Shown here: positions 26,714 through 35,907 of the stretch, piece by piece
Layout: each line of letters opens with the position of its first letter
How positions within the stretch are numbered: position 1 is the stretch's first letter
Source: Photobacterium piscicola
Lineage (GTDB): Bacteria; Pseudomonadota; Gammaproteobacteria; Enterobacterales; Vibrionaceae
Direction: 5' to 3'
DNA: 64,000 nt
Assembly: GCF_900166965.1 (NCBI RefSeq)
Contig: NZ_FUZI01000001.1
Coordinates: 434,001 to 498,000, forward strand
Position numbers and translations under genes: made by a program
The notes under the pieces: model-generated
Seen by the model: only the letters and a program-made list of their open reading frames with translations
Databases searched by the model: none
Told to the model about the DNA's origin: nothing

Positions 26714-27467
26714 AGCTATCCTTAAATGTTGAATGTTATATTTGAAGGCTTTTTTTAATTACTATTAGAATAATAGTAAGAGCATTTTTATATTAGTATC
26801 AATCTTGTCAGTATATTTGTAATCTCTTAGCTTTTCTTTTGTTATATGTTCAATATAAACAGAACTCTTAATTATAAAGTAATAGCTGATAGAGTAATAA
26901 ATAACACTGTATTGATGATTAATAACTAATAATGTGATGATACATGAAAGAAGTATATGTATAGTTAGTTATTCGTACTTTATTTATAAGGTATAAATTA
27001 TATTTGTGACCAGAAGCGACATTATTTGCTATTTGATATTCACTGTTACATAAGGGAAAAATATCAATTATATCGACATTAAAGAACTGTCACAGATGGG
27101 GTTCTTATATCCTATTGTTTATTCTATCATTTAGTTTGTGGTGGCTCATTATAAGTGTGAACCTTGTCGCATATGTTATCTTAATGGCTTCTAATAAATA
27201 GATTGCTCTGTAATTATATTACAAAGTATTAAAATATATAATTTATAGAATAAAAACATATTTATTCTATTTTTTACACATCTTAATTTATATTAAAGCA
27301 ATTGAGGGGCTGTAACCTTAGGGCGGTAGCATAATTAATTGATTATGTATTGATAATGAAACAACATTACTAAGATGTTCATTATTTACTAAGTTAATAA
27401 TAAATAGAGTGTGTGTTTTTCCATGTGTATACCTATAAGTAGTCATTGATTTGGATTTATAATTTTT
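26714..27467. other. 754-base divergent leader region of the polysaccharide locus
   Basis: A long, AT-rich gap between the lipoprotein gene and wzc, without a convincing gene. The ops element lies near the right end (27321-27332). Promoters of both directions should lie here; a TATAAT at 27237-27242 is a weak candidate for the rightward one. A minus-strand frame across the ops site is judged spurious. Confidence 0.6.
27321..27332 (+). promoter_or_regulatory. ops/JUMPstart element (RfaH recruitment site)
   Basis: GGGCGGTAGCAT matches the core ops sequence GGCGGTAG and is preceded by GGGGCTGTAACCTTA (27306-27320), which resembles the JUMPstart leader. It is on the plus strand about 136 bases before wzc. 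In enterobacteria and vibrios this site pauses RNA polymerase and loads RfaH, which prevents termination through long polysaccharide operons. Confidence 0.85.
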
Positions 27468-29657
27468 ATGAGTGAAATACAAAAAACACCAATAGCTGCC
27501 AACCATAAAGTAGATGATATTGATTTTGGTAAATTGTTTGGCAGTCTGGTTGATGCCAAATGGTATATTGCTGGCATTACCGTATTATTCAGTATTATAG
27601 GTATCATTGTTGCTTTGTTATCTACGCCAATCTATAAAGCCGATGCGTTAATTCAAGTTGAGCAAAAACAAACAGGGGGGATTTCAACCCTTGTGAGTTC
27701 TAATATGGGGGAAATGTTCGATCAGGGTTCTTCTTCCAGCACTGAAATCGCTATTATCGGTTCTCGAATGGTATTAGGTGAAACTGTAGATGATCTTGAT
27801 TTAACCACTGTCGTTACCCCTAACTATTTACCTTATGTGGGCAAAGGATTAGCGCGATTACGGAACCAACAAATCAGCATCAATGTTAGCCATTTTGTTA
27901 TCCCAGATAATATGAGAACGGCAACTGTTACGTTAGTGATCACCGATATTGATTCAAATAATTTCACGAAAGGCCGCTATGAAGTAACCAATGCCCAAGG
28001 CAATATTTTGTTTAAAGGCAAAACGGGGCAATGGAGTGAAGGCCATGGCTACCGTTTATACGTTACCGATTTAAATGGCACAGTGAATGATAGCTTCACG
28101 GTAACTAAACGTGCTCGATATAGTGCGATTCAACAGTTAAAAGAAAACTTAACTATCCGTGAGATTGGTAAACAAACCGGTATATTAGAACTAACTTTTA
28201 CTGGTGAAAACCCCGTTGAGATTGAACAAATCATTAATAGTATTAGCCAAAATTATTTAATGCAAAATGTTGAGCGTAATTCAGCTGAAGCAGAAAAAAG
28301 TTTAGCCTTTCTTGAACAGCAATTACCGAACGTCAAAGATAAATTGACTATGGCGGAAGATAAATTAAATGATTACCGTTCAAAAAATGATTCAGTAGAT
28401 TTAGATCTAGAAGCGAAAGCGAAACTGACAGCGATGGTGCAATTAGATGGTCAATTGAATGAGTTAGTGTTTAAAGAAAGTGAAATATCACAACGCTTTA
28501 CGCAAGAACACCCAATGTATATCGCGTTACAAGATAAGCGTGGTATTTTGAATGATGAGAAAAAGCGTTTAGAAAAACAAATTCAAAAATTACCAGAAAC
28601 TCAACGTGCCGTATTACGCTTAATGCGTGATGTGCAGGTTAGCCAGCAAATTTATTTACAAATGCTCAATAAATCCCAAGAACTAAGCATTGTAAAAGCA
28701 GGTACGGTCGGTAATGTGCGAATTTTAGATAAATCTCAAGATTATTTTTCGCCAATAGCGCCTAAAAAATCATTTATTATAACTTTATTTATCATTTTTG
28801 GTTTTATACTAGTTGTCACGGTTATTTTTGGTTTTGTATTATTTAAACGTCGTATTGAAAGCCCTGCAGATATTGAAGCGATTGGTTTACCTGTCTATGC
28901 ATCGATTCCTTTATCTAATGACCAAGTAGCGTTAGATAAAAAACAAACAAGAATGGATGAGGTTCATAAAAAGTTACTGTCAGAGGTTAACCCTGCTGAT
29001 TTATCGATTGAGGCATTGCGCAGTCTACGTACTAGCTTGCATTTTGCGATGATGGAAGCAAAAAATAATATTCTGATGATTTCAGGACCAAGCCCAAGTG
29101 TTGGTAAAACCTTTGTAACTGCCAATATTGCGGCGATTATTGCCAATGCGGGTCATCGAGTATTAGTAATTGATGCTGATATGCGTAAAGGCCGCATGGG
29201 ATATCAATTTAGTAAGAGCCAAAAGTTAGGTTTATCTGATTATTTAAGTGGTCAAAAAACGATAGCAGAGGTTGTTAAGCATCCTGCTATTGATAATCTG
29301 GATTATATTTCACGGGGTGATATTCCACCTAACCCGTCTGAGTTGTTAATGCATCCTCGTTTTAATGCATTAATGGAGTGGGCTGCTGAACATTACGATA
29401 TGGTGTTAATTGATACGCCACCATTATTAGCCGTAACCGATGCTGCCATTGTAGGCGCTCATGCAGGAACGACTTTATTAGTGGGTCGCTTTGGTGAAAA
29501 TACCGTTCGTGAAGTCGAAATTACTAAACAACGCTTTGAACAAAACGGCATTGAAGTGAAAGGCTTTATTCTTAATGGCGTATTACATAAAGCGAGCAGT
29601 TATTACGGTGGTAACTATGGCTATTATAACTATAGTTATGCGAGTGATAAGAAGTAG
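27468..29657 (+). CDS. wzc: Wzc-type polysaccharide co-polymerase and tyrosine autokinase
   Basis: 729 residues: an N-terminal Wzz domain bracketed by membrane helices (about 32-52 and 436-463), a periplasmic part with coiled-coil (about 260-400), and a cytoplasmic BY-kinase domain. Walker A is GPSPSVGKT (about 540-548), Walker A-prime is VLVIDADMRKG near 566, and Walker B is VLIDTPP near 645. The C-terminal tail has the tyrosine cluster YYGGNYGYYNYSY for autophosphorylation. It controls chain length and export of capsule-type polymers. The expected partners Wza (outer-membrane channel) and Wzb (phosphatase) are not adjacent. A terminator and repeats follow before the sugar genes. Confidence 0.92.
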   Translation: MSEIQKTPIAANHKVDDIDFGKLFGSLVDAKWYIAGITVLFSIIGIIVALLSTPIYKADALIQVEQKQTGGISTLVSSNMGEMFDQGSSSSTEIAIIGSRMVLGETVDDLDLTTVVTPNYLPYVGKGLARLRNQQISINVSHFVIPDNMRTATVTLVITDIDSNNFTKGRYEVTNAQGNILFKGKTGQWSEGHGYRLYVTDLNGTVNDSFTVTKRARYSAIQQLKENLTIREIGKQTGILELTFTGENPVEIEQIINSISQNYLMQNVERNSAEAEKSLAFLEQQLPNVKDKLTMAEDKLNDYRSKNDSVDLDLEAKAKLTAMVQLDGQLNELVFKESEISQRFTQEHPMYIALQDKRGILNDEKKRLEKQIQKLPETQRAVLRLMRDVQVSQQIYLQMLNKSQELSIVKAGTVGNVRILDKSQDYFSPIAPKKSFIITLFIIFGFILVVTVIFGFVLFKRRIESPADIEAIGLPVYASIPLSNDQVALDKKQTRMDEVHKKLLSEVNPADLSIEALRSLRTSLHFAMMEAKNNILMISGPSPSVGKTFVTANIAAIIANAGHRVLVIDADMRKGRMGYQFSKSQKLGLSDYLSGQKTIAEVVKHPAIDNLDYISRGDIPPNPSELLMHPRFNALMEWAAEHYDMVLIDTPPLLAVTDAAIVGAHAGTTLLVGRFGENTVREVEITKQRFEQNGIEVKGFILNGVLHKASSYYGGNYGYYNYSYASDKK

Positions 29658-29713
29658 AGAGTAGTTATTGAGGGGCGAGGGTTTAGTGTCGAGGAAGAGC
29701 TTAAACTTTCGTT

Positions 29714-29791
29714 ATTCCCTATAGCAAATGTACGAACTAACCCCGTCATTCCCTACAGTGAGGTTACGAACGAGATAGGGAATCTACTCAC
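29714..29791. repeat. Dispersed ATTCCCTA...TAGGGAAT repeat
   Basis: Holds ATTCCCTA twice (29714 and 29748) and the inverted partner TAGGGAAT at 29776-29783, within GATAGGGAATCTACTCAC (29774-29791). That 18-base core recurs near-exactly at 46693-46710 and exactly at 46768-46785, on the other side of the sugar gene cluster. It lies in the 329-base gap between wzc and the dehydrogenase. Confidence 0.8.
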
Positions 29792-29850
29792 CATTGTCGT
29801 AGAATTGATAGTTTTGTTTATTTGAATATTAGGGGATGGATAATTCTCAC

Positions 29851-29913
29851 CTAGACCCTAGACCCTAGACCCTAGACCCTAGACCCTAGACCCTAGACCC
29901 TAGACCCTAGACC
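29851..29913. repeat. Heptamer tandem repeat (CTAGACC)x9
   Basis: Nine perfect head-to-tail copies of CTAGACC in the gap after wzc. Units are contiguous without spacers, so this is a simple tandem repeat prone to copy-number change, not a CRISPR. Confidence 0.95.
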
Positions 29914-29922
29914 CTGATTAAT

Positions 29923-29955
29923 AAAAAGCATTAGTCTTAACGGCTAGTGCTTTTT
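29923..29955 (+). terminator. Intrinsic terminator between wzc and the sugar genes
   Basis: A 12-base-pair stem with one G-U pair (AAAAAGCATTAG / CTAGTGCTTTTT), 9-base loop, ending in a T-run. It lies downstream of the ops site, so RfaH-modified polymerase would be needed for efficient readthrough. Confidence 0.82.
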
Positions 29956-29986
29956 TGTGCCTTAATTTTAAAAATAATGGAATATA

Positions 29987-31270
29987 ATGATGGATCTTTC
30001 TGTAGCGAATGCTCGTATTGGTATTATTGGCTTAGGTTATGTCGGCCTGCCTCTCGCCGTTGAATTTGGTAAAAAACAGCAAACATTAGGCTTTGATATT
30101 AATGAAACACGCGTAGCACAATTGCGTGATGGCATTGATTTTACATTAGAATGTTCATCTGAAGAATTATCAGAAGCAACGTTTCTAGAATACAGTGCGA
30201 ATATTGATGATTTAAAAATATGTAATGTTTACATTGTAACGGTTCCTACGCCAATTGATCAGCATAAGCAGCCAGATTTAACACCATTAGTAAAAGCGTC
30301 TGAAACATTAGGAAAGGTTCTAAAAACTGGCGATGTTGTTATTTATGAATCGACTGTTTACCCAGGTGCAACCGAAGAGGTTTGTATTCCTGTATTAGAG
30401 CGTGTTTCTGGCCTTACGTTTAACACTGATTTTTATGCGGGTTATTCACCAGAGCGAATTAACCCTGGTGATAAAGAACACCGCGTGACAACCATTAAAA
30501 AAGTAACGTCGGGTTCAACCTCAGAAGTCGCTGAATATGTTAATAGTATTTATCGTCAAATTATTACAGCGGGTACCTATAAAGCATCATCAATTAAAGT
30601 CGCTGAAGCTGCTAAGGTCATTGAAAATACTCAGCGTGATTTGAATATTGCGCTTATTAATGAGCTTGCAGTGATTTTTAATAAATTAGATATTGATACT
30701 GAAGAAGTATTAAAAGCAGCAGGTACAAAATGGAACTTCTTACCTTTCCGTCCGGGTCTTGTTGGCGGTCATTGTATTGGTGTTGATCCTTATTATTTAA
30801 CTCACAAAGCACAAGCCGTTGGTTATCATCCAGAAGTAATTTTAGCGGGTCGTCGTATTAACGATAATATGGGTGCTTATGTCGTTTCTCAGTTAGTAAA
30901 AGCAATGCTACATAAATCCATTCAAGTGAAAGGTGCTAACGTATTGATCATGGGATTAACGTTTAAAGAAAATTGCCCTGATCTTCGTAATACTCGTATT
31001 GTTGACATTATTGCAGAACTGGCTGAATACAACATTGCTGTTGATATTTATGATCCTTGGGTTAGCCCAGATGAAGCCCAACATGAATATGGTGTTGCAG
31101 TATTAACAGAAAAACCTCAACAGCAATATGATGCAGTGATAGTGGCTGTTGCTCATGAGCAATTCAAAGCGATGAGTGCTGAAGAATATAAAGCCTTAAC
31201 AAAGCCTGCGTCTATTATCTATGACCTGAAATATATACTTGAACCTCAAGTGTCTGATCTTCGTCTGTAG
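29987..31270 (+). CDS. tviB: UDP-N-acetylglucosamine/galactosamine 6-dehydrogenase (WbpO/TviB type)
   Basis: 427 residues of the UDP-glucose/GDP-mannose dehydrogenase family, oxidising the C6 of a UDP-N-acetylhexosamine to the uronic acid with NAD. The Rossmann motif is [14 protein letters not shown] near residue 11, with NAD-side VTVPTPID near 86. The catalytic cysteine lies in [12 protein letters not shown] near residue 263, and a C-terminal UDP-binding domain contains [15 protein letters not shown]. The chain matches TviB and WbpO best. The next gene is the matching C4-epimerase, so the pair should make UDP-GalNAcA. Two adjacent ATGs are possible starts (29987 and 29990). Confidence 0.92.
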   Translation: MMDLSVANARIGIIGLGYVGLPLAVEFGKKQQTLGFDINETRVAQLRDGIDFTLECSSEELSEATFLEYSANIDDLKICNVYIVTVPTPIDQHKQPDLTPLVKASETLGKVLKTGDVVIYESTVYPGATEEVCIPVLERVSGLTFNTDFYAGYSPERINPGDKEHRVTTIKKVTSGSTSEVAEYVNSIYRQIITAGTYKASSIKVAEAAKVIENTQRDLNIALINELAVIFNKLDIDTEEVLKAAGTKWNFLPFRPGLVGGHCIGVDPYYLTHKAQAVGYHPEVILAGRRINDNMGAYVVSQLVKAMLHKSIQVKGANVLIMGLTFKENCPDLRNTRIVDIIAELAEYNIAVDIYDPWVSPDEAQHEYGVAVLTEKPQQQYDAVIVAVAHEQFKAMSAEEYKALTKPASIIYDLKYILEPQVSDLRL

Positions 31271-31292
31271 TTAACTCCTATACTTAATTTGG

Positions 31293-31318
31293 AAGCCACC
31301 TGTGTAAATAGGTGGTTT
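31293..31318 (+). terminator. Terminator-like hairpin between dehydrogenase and epimerase genes
   Basis: A nine-base-pair stem with one G-U pair (AAGCCACCT / AGGTGGTTT) and an 8-base loop, followed by TATTTAT, just before the epimerase ATG. It is a second internal termination site in the ops-led locus. Confidence 0.65.
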
Positions 31319-31325
31319 TATTTAT

Positions 31326-32354
31326 ATGACTCAATATCAAAATATTCAACAGCAATTATTAAATGTACCTAAAGTTTGGTTAGTGACAGGCGTTGCAGGT
31401 TTTATTGGTTCTAACTTATTAGAAAAATTATTATTACTTAACCAAAAGGTTATTGGTTTAGATAATTTTGCTACAGGGCATCAATATAATCTTGATGAAG
31501 TAAAAACACTTGTTGATGAAGCTCAATGGGATCGATTTACTTTTATTGAAGGTGATATTCGTGATTTTACAACGTGCCAGCAAGCAGTAAAAGGTGTCGA
31601 TTATGTTCTGCATCAAGCGGCATTAGGCTCAGTTCCTCGTTCAATTAACGATCCGCTTACTACTAATGCGGCCAATATTACAGGCTTCTTGAACATGTTG
31701 ACTGCCGCAAAAGAAGAGCAAGTGAAAAGCTTTACTTATGCCGCATCAAGTTCAACCTATGGTGATCACCCAGCACTACCAAAAGTAGAAGAGAATATCG
31801 GTAATCCACTGTCTCCTTATGCTGTGACTAAATATGTTAATGAGCTTTACGCAGGTGTTTTTGCTAAAACTTATGGATTTAAGACCATTGGCCTACGTTA
31901 CTTTAATGTATTCGGCAAGCGTCAAGATCCAAATGGTGCTTATGCTGCGGTAATTCCAAAATGGACATCAGCCATGATTAATAATGAAGAAGTATTTATT
32001 AATGGTGATGGTGAAACCAGTCGTGATTTTTGCTACATCGATAATGTTGTGCAAATGAACTTATTAGCAGCGACAGCAAAAGATGAAGAAAAAGATGAGG
32101 TTTACAACGTAGCGGTTGGAGATAGAACAACACTAAATGATTTGTTCTATGCAATTAAAAATGCGTTAAAAGAAAATGGTATGGAGGTAGATACAGAGCC
32201 TAAATATCGAGACTTTCGTACAGGAGATGTGAGGCATTCACAGGCTAACATTTATAAAGCTAAAGAAAAGTTAGGTTATATAGCTAATTATAATATTCAT
32301 ACAGGATTGCTAAAGACAATGGCAAATTATGTGAAAGGGTTTTGTAATGGTTAA
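31326..32354 (+). CDS. tviC: UDP-N-acetylglucosamine(uronate) C4-epimerase (WbpP/TviC type)
   Basis: A 342-residue short-chain dehydrogenase/reductase. NAD-binding [17 protein letters not shown] is near residue 20, the catalytic serine region is [10 protein letters not shown] near 139, and the YxxxK pair is in [12 protein letters not shown] near 163. The long N-terminal extension ([16 protein letters not shown]) and the [23 protein letters not shown] segment are typical of WbpP and TviC, which interconvert UDP-GlcNAc(A) and UDP-GalNAc(A). With the preceding dehydrogenase it supplies UDP-GalNAcA. It overlaps the next gene by 8 bases, marking the start of the tightly packed AT-rich cassette. 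Confidence 0.9.
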   Translation: MTQYQNIQQQLLNVPKVWLVTGVAGFIGSNLLEKLLLLNQKVIGLDNFATGHQYNLDEVKTLVDEAQWDRFTFIEGDIRDFTTCQQAVKGVDYVLHQAALGSVPRSINDPLTTNAANITGFLNMLTAAKEEQVKSFTYAASSSTYGDHPALPKVEENIGNPLSPYAVTKYVNELYAGVFAKTYGFKTIGLRYFNVFGKRQDPNGAYAAVIPKWTSAMINNEEVFINGDGETSRDFCYIDNVVQMNLLAATAKDEEKDEVYNVAVGDRTTLNDLFYAIKNALKENGMEVDTEPKYRDFRTGDVRHSQANIYKAKEKLGYIANYNIHTGLLKTMANYVKGFCNG

Positions 32355-33477
32355 GTCAATAAATATAGTTATGAATCATAGAGGGAGTGTTAATACTGGT
32401 AGTGTAAGAATACCATTTTTAGCACTAGGCAATGCTTTAAGGCAATTGCCTATGGTCAATCTCCATATAAATGATTATGAAAACTATAGAAAGTATGATG
32501 TTGCAATATTTCATACTGACGACGATGACATATTTTCGGCGAGGAATGACAACCCTAATTTAATTATTGGTTTGGTTAAACCACATCATGAAAGAAGAAT
32601 TGAACCACTATTTAATAGCCTCAAACTTAGAAGTTTAGTATATCAATCTAGATTGTTTTTTAATGATAAGCTTTATCCATATATAAAGAAGAGAAATGAA
32701 AAGCTAAAAGCGTCTGACTTTTTAATTGCAGATACTATAGATTTAAGAAATAAGTTTGAGTTTGAAGGGTACAAAAGTATATATTTGAAATTGGTCGAAG
32801 AGTTTCCTGAAGGGTTAACTCCAGATAATGGACTGAGCGAAAAGAGTGAAAATAGTATATATTTTGGATATCATGGAAATTATAGACATTTACTAGAAAG
32901 TAAAAGTTATATATTTCCCGCCTTAAACAAATTAAACGAAAAATATAATGTTAAACTGAAAGTTGTGACTAATTTAGATCATGTCCAAAAAAAATTGGGA
33001 AATGAATTTGATATAGAAATGTTCGAATATTCTTATCCGGAAATATATGATTTTTTAAGTGATGTAGATATTGGATTAGTTCCAAATAACATTCCATACA
33101 GAGGAAGAATATCCAAGTTTTTAATTTATGATGCTGGTTGCTACTTATGGATTACAGATAGAAAACATGATATGCAGTTAAGGTTTAAAGAAAGTGCAAA
33201 TGCTGGAAGGGCTTATATTTTTGCGCAATTAAATATTCCTTTTATATCATGCCCAGTTCCAGAGGTTTCTAGTGTGTTTGGTGGGTTTATGCCTGATTGT
33301 ATACCTGTTGGGGAAAAGTCTTGGTATATGTCCATAATAAAATTAGCAAATAACAAAAAAAGACGATTAGAAATATCCAAAAAATTAAATAAGCTAGTAT
33401 TCATGGAGCTATCTCCAAAATTTGAAGCATTAAAATTAGTGAAATATATTCAAAAAGAATTTTATGAAAATAAATAG
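32347..33477 (+). CDS. Putative glycosyltransferase (GT-B-like)
   Basis: 376 residues without a strong family motif. The second half looks like the nucleotide-sugar domain of a GT-B enzyme: [11 protein letters not shown] near residue 173, [11 protein letters not shown] near 205, and the [10 protein letters not shown] segment near 240. The first half has alternating hydrophobic strands and helices. No membrane segment is seen. It overlaps tviC by 8 bases and the flippase gene by 14, so it is translated as part of the locus. Codon use is rich in ATA and AGA. Transferase function is inferred from fold and context; the donor and linkage are unknown. Confidence 0.6.
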   Translation: MVKSINIVMNHRGSVNTGSVRIPFLALGNALRQLPMVNLHINDYENYRKYDVAIFHTDDDDIFSARNDNPNLIIGLVKPHHERRIEPLFNSLKLRSLVYQSRLFFNDKLYPYIKKRNEKLKASDFLIADTIDLRNKFEFEGYKSIYLKLVEEFPEGLTPDNGLSEKSENSIYFGYHGNYRHLLESKSYIFPALNKLNEKYNVKLKVVTNLDHVQKKLGNEFDIEMFEYSYPEIYDFLSDVDIGLVPNNIPYRGRISKFLIYDAGCYLWITDRKHDMQLRFKESANAGRAYIFAQLNIPFISCPVPEVSSVFGGFMPDCIPVGEKSWYMSIIKLANNKKRRLEISKKLNKLVFMELSPKFEALKLVKYIQKEFYENK

Positions 33478-34750
33478 TCTGAGCATTAAAAGTTTTTTAC
33501 TAAAAGATACTTTTTGGGTTGTAGTGTCTAATAGTGTTATTGGACTATCAACACTAACTGTACTATCTTTGATTGCTAGGAATATAAGTATTGAAGAATT
33601 TGGAATGCTAGCTATTTCACAGTCTTTTATTTTTACTATTAATGGATTACTTAATTTTCAAACTTGGCAGACGATAGTAAAGTACTTTGATAAAGTATAT
33701 GGCGAGTATGAAAGATACTCTTTATATCGGATTAGTTTTAGTATTGATATTATTACTGCACTCTTGTCAATTATCGTATTCATATTATTGCTCCCTGCTC
33801 TAGAGTATTTTTACCCAGAGGTTAGCAATTATCATAAATTATTTTATCTTAATGCATTTATACTAATTTGCACTATTGAAGGTACATCATTAGGTTATTT
33901 TAGAGTAAATGGTGACTTTTCAATTATTGCATTTGTCGATATTTTTATTTCATTTTTCAAAGTGATACTATGTTACTTTTTGATTTTTAATAATTTATAT
34001 TTAGATAGCATTGTATTAGTATTTATATTTTCTGCTTTATTAAGAACGTTAATGCTTAACATCCTTTTTTTTATGAAGGTGGGATTTAACGCCATATATG
34101 GAATAATAAAGTCAAAAAGAAGACAGGAGGTAGTTGCACTAAAAGGTGCTTTAAGTTTTTCAGTATATACAAGTCTTACAGCATCTTTTGATGTGGTTTT
34201 TAAACAAGCTGATACTTTAATTATCGGAGTGCTGTTTGGGTCTTCTTCTGCAGCAATGATAAAAGTATTAAAGTCTATATCAAGTATATTCCTTCAAGTA
34301 ATAAGCCCTCTTTATGTTGTTGTAGCTCCAAGAGTTGGAGCTATTCAAGATGATAAAGTAGCGTTAAATAATGTTTTAATAAAGAGTGTAAAAATTCTAC
34401 TCCCATCTCTACTTTTATTATATGGGATAATTTTCGTATTCAAAGAGTTAATAATATACAGAACGTTTGGTGAGAATTATGTGGAATATTCGAATTATTT
34501 AATGTTATATCTTGTTCCAATAATTATTAGTGGGGTGTTTACGGTGATACATCCAATATTTAATATTTGTGGTTTTCATAAAGAAAATTTATTATTGATT
34601 GTTTTTTCTGTGTTGTTGTATTTTTCTGGAATTTATTTCATTAAAGATACTTACGGTTTTATTGGCATTTTATTTATGCTGATTTTACATTCTTTATTGA
34701 TTGTTTTGTATAAGATAATTCGATTTAAAACTTCAGGAGGAGTTAAATGA
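33464..34750 (+). CDS. wzx: Wzx-type oligosaccharide flippase
   Basis: A 428-residue membrane protein with 12 or so hydrophobic segments, of the polysaccharide-transport (PST/MOP) family. The N-terminal VVVSNSVIGLSTLTVLSLIARNISIEEFGMLAISQS segment, with its FG motif, is characteristic. The FKQADTLIIGVLFGSSSAAMIKVLKSI stretch near residue 245 matches the second half of such flippases. It would move undecaprenyl-linked repeat units across the inner membrane. It overlaps the previous gene by 14 bases and the next by 4. It is strongly AT-rich. Confidence 0.85.
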   Translation: MKINSLSIKSFLLKDTFWVVVSNSVIGLSTLTVLSLIARNISIEEFGMLAISQSFIFTINGLLNFQTWQTIVKYFDKVYGEYERYSLYRISFSIDIITALLSIIVFILLLPALEYFYPEVSNYHKLFYLNAFILICTIEGTSLGYFRVNGDFSIIAFVDIFISFFKVILCYFLIFNNLYLDSIVLVFIFSALLRTLMLNILFFMKVGFNAIYGIIKSKRRQEVVALKGALSFSVYTSLTASFDVVFKQADTLIIGVLFGSSSAAMIKVLKSISSIFLQVISPLYVVVAPRVGAIQDDKVALNNVLIKSVKILLPSLLLLYGIIFVFKELIIYRTFGENYVEYSNYLMLYLVPIIISGVFTVIHPIFNICGFHKENLLLIVFSVLLYFSGIYFIKDTYGFIGILFMLILHSLLIVLYKIIRFKTSGGVK

Positions 34751-35907
34751 ACGTAGCAATGATGATATTTTCCAATGGGATTGGAGGTGCTGAAAGTGTA
34801 GTAAAAGAAATATTAAAAAGAAGTGATAATACTTATGTTATTACTAATGATGAGATAAAAATAGAATTTGTTAAACTCATTGGGAGTGAACGTGTTTTTA
34901 GTATTGGACCAATGTTTTCAGTTAAAGGAGGTCGAGCTATAAATAAAATTGTTTATCTACTTAATTTACAGTTTGGTTTCTTAAATTTTCAGAAGAAAAG
35001 AGTATTAAGATCTTCTTTGTCAGTTGAAGGGTTTTTATTAAAAAATAATATTTCAATTGTACATAGTCATCTAGAGTTGGATATGTATCTAGCTTCTATA
35101 TTAAAGGTAAAAATGAAAGACAAACTTCGTGCAGTTTATACAATGCATGGGGCTCTAGGTTTAGATCCTAATGATCATTTTAACACTTTTCTCTCTAAGA
35201 AAGATAAAATAAATGCTTTAAAACAATTTGACCAAATAACATCGGCGTGTCAGTATTTTTTTAATATCCTTGATAATTGGATTGGTCCCTATAATAAAAT
35301 AGTAATTACTAACGGAATAGATAGTGACTCTATGGACTTGTACTGTAACAGGGATGAAGTAATAATTACTAACTCTTTTGTATATTTAGGAGGTGAGAGA
35401 GAAATAAAAGGTCCGGATCTGCTATTGAAAGCGTTACATGAGTTGGTTCATAAAAAAAACATACAAAACGTTAAGTTAATTGTCCTTAGAGAGGTTAGGA
35501 ATAACTCTAAGTTTAGACAATTAGCTCAAGATTTAAGCGTGGAGGAAAATATTGATTATGTTGGTTATGTGCCATCTCCGCTACATTTGAAATATATGAA
35601 TTCATCATTTTGTTATATTTTACCATCTAGAAGTGAAGGTGTTGCAAATACTCTGATGGAAGCAGTAGGTATGGAGAAAGCTATAATTGCTACATCTGTT
35701 GGTGGAACTCCGGAAATTGTAGTTGATGGCTTTAACGGGTTGCTTTGTGATGTTTGTCATCTATCGATAGCAGAAAAAATGGAAGAAATTATAAAAAATC
35801 CAGACTTAGCGGAAATGTTTTCAAACAATAACGCTAAGATTAAAAATGATTTCTTATGGAATAATGTAGTAGAAAAATATAAAGAAATGTATGAGGTATT
35901 ATCATGA
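34747..35907 (+). CDS. Glycosyltransferase family 4
   Basis: 386 residues with a GT-B fold. The N-terminal GGAESVVKEIL motif and the C-terminal donor-site block SRSEGVANTLMEAVGMEKAIIATSVGGTPEIV (E-x7-E motif) define a GT4 retaining transferase. It would add one sugar to the lipid-linked repeat unit at the cytoplasmic face of the membrane. The sugar is not predictable. It starts at an ATGA overlap with wzx and ends with the same kind of overlap with the glf gene. Codon use is the same AT-rich type as its neighbours. Confidence 0.86.
   Translation: MNVAMMIFSNGIGGAESVVKEILKRSDNTYVITNDEIKIEFVKLIGSERVFSIGPMFSVKGGRAINKIVYLLNLQFGFLNFQKKRVLRSSLSVEGFLLKNNISIVHSHLELDMYLASILKVKMKDKLRAVYTMHGALGLDPNDHFNTFLSKKDKINALKQFDQITSACQYFFNILDNWIGPYNKIVITNGIDSDSMDLYCNRDEVIITNSFVYLGGEREIKGPDLLLKALHELVHKKNIQNVKLIVLREVRNNSKFRQLAQDLSVEENIDYVGYVPSPLHLKYMNSSFCYILPSRSEGVANTLMEAVGMEKAIIATSVGGTPEIVVDGFNGLLCDVCHLSIAEKMEEIIKNPDLAEMFSNNNAKIKNDFLWNNVVEKYKEMYEVLS

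Noticed and set aside
27318..27506. Minus-strand frame across the ops site and wzc start
   Set aside because: Overlaps the regulatory leader and the wzc start and has no protein-like features.
29851..29913. Possible CRISPR-like array
   Set aside because: Units are 7 bases and contiguous with no spacers, and no cas genes are present; it is a simple tandem repeat.
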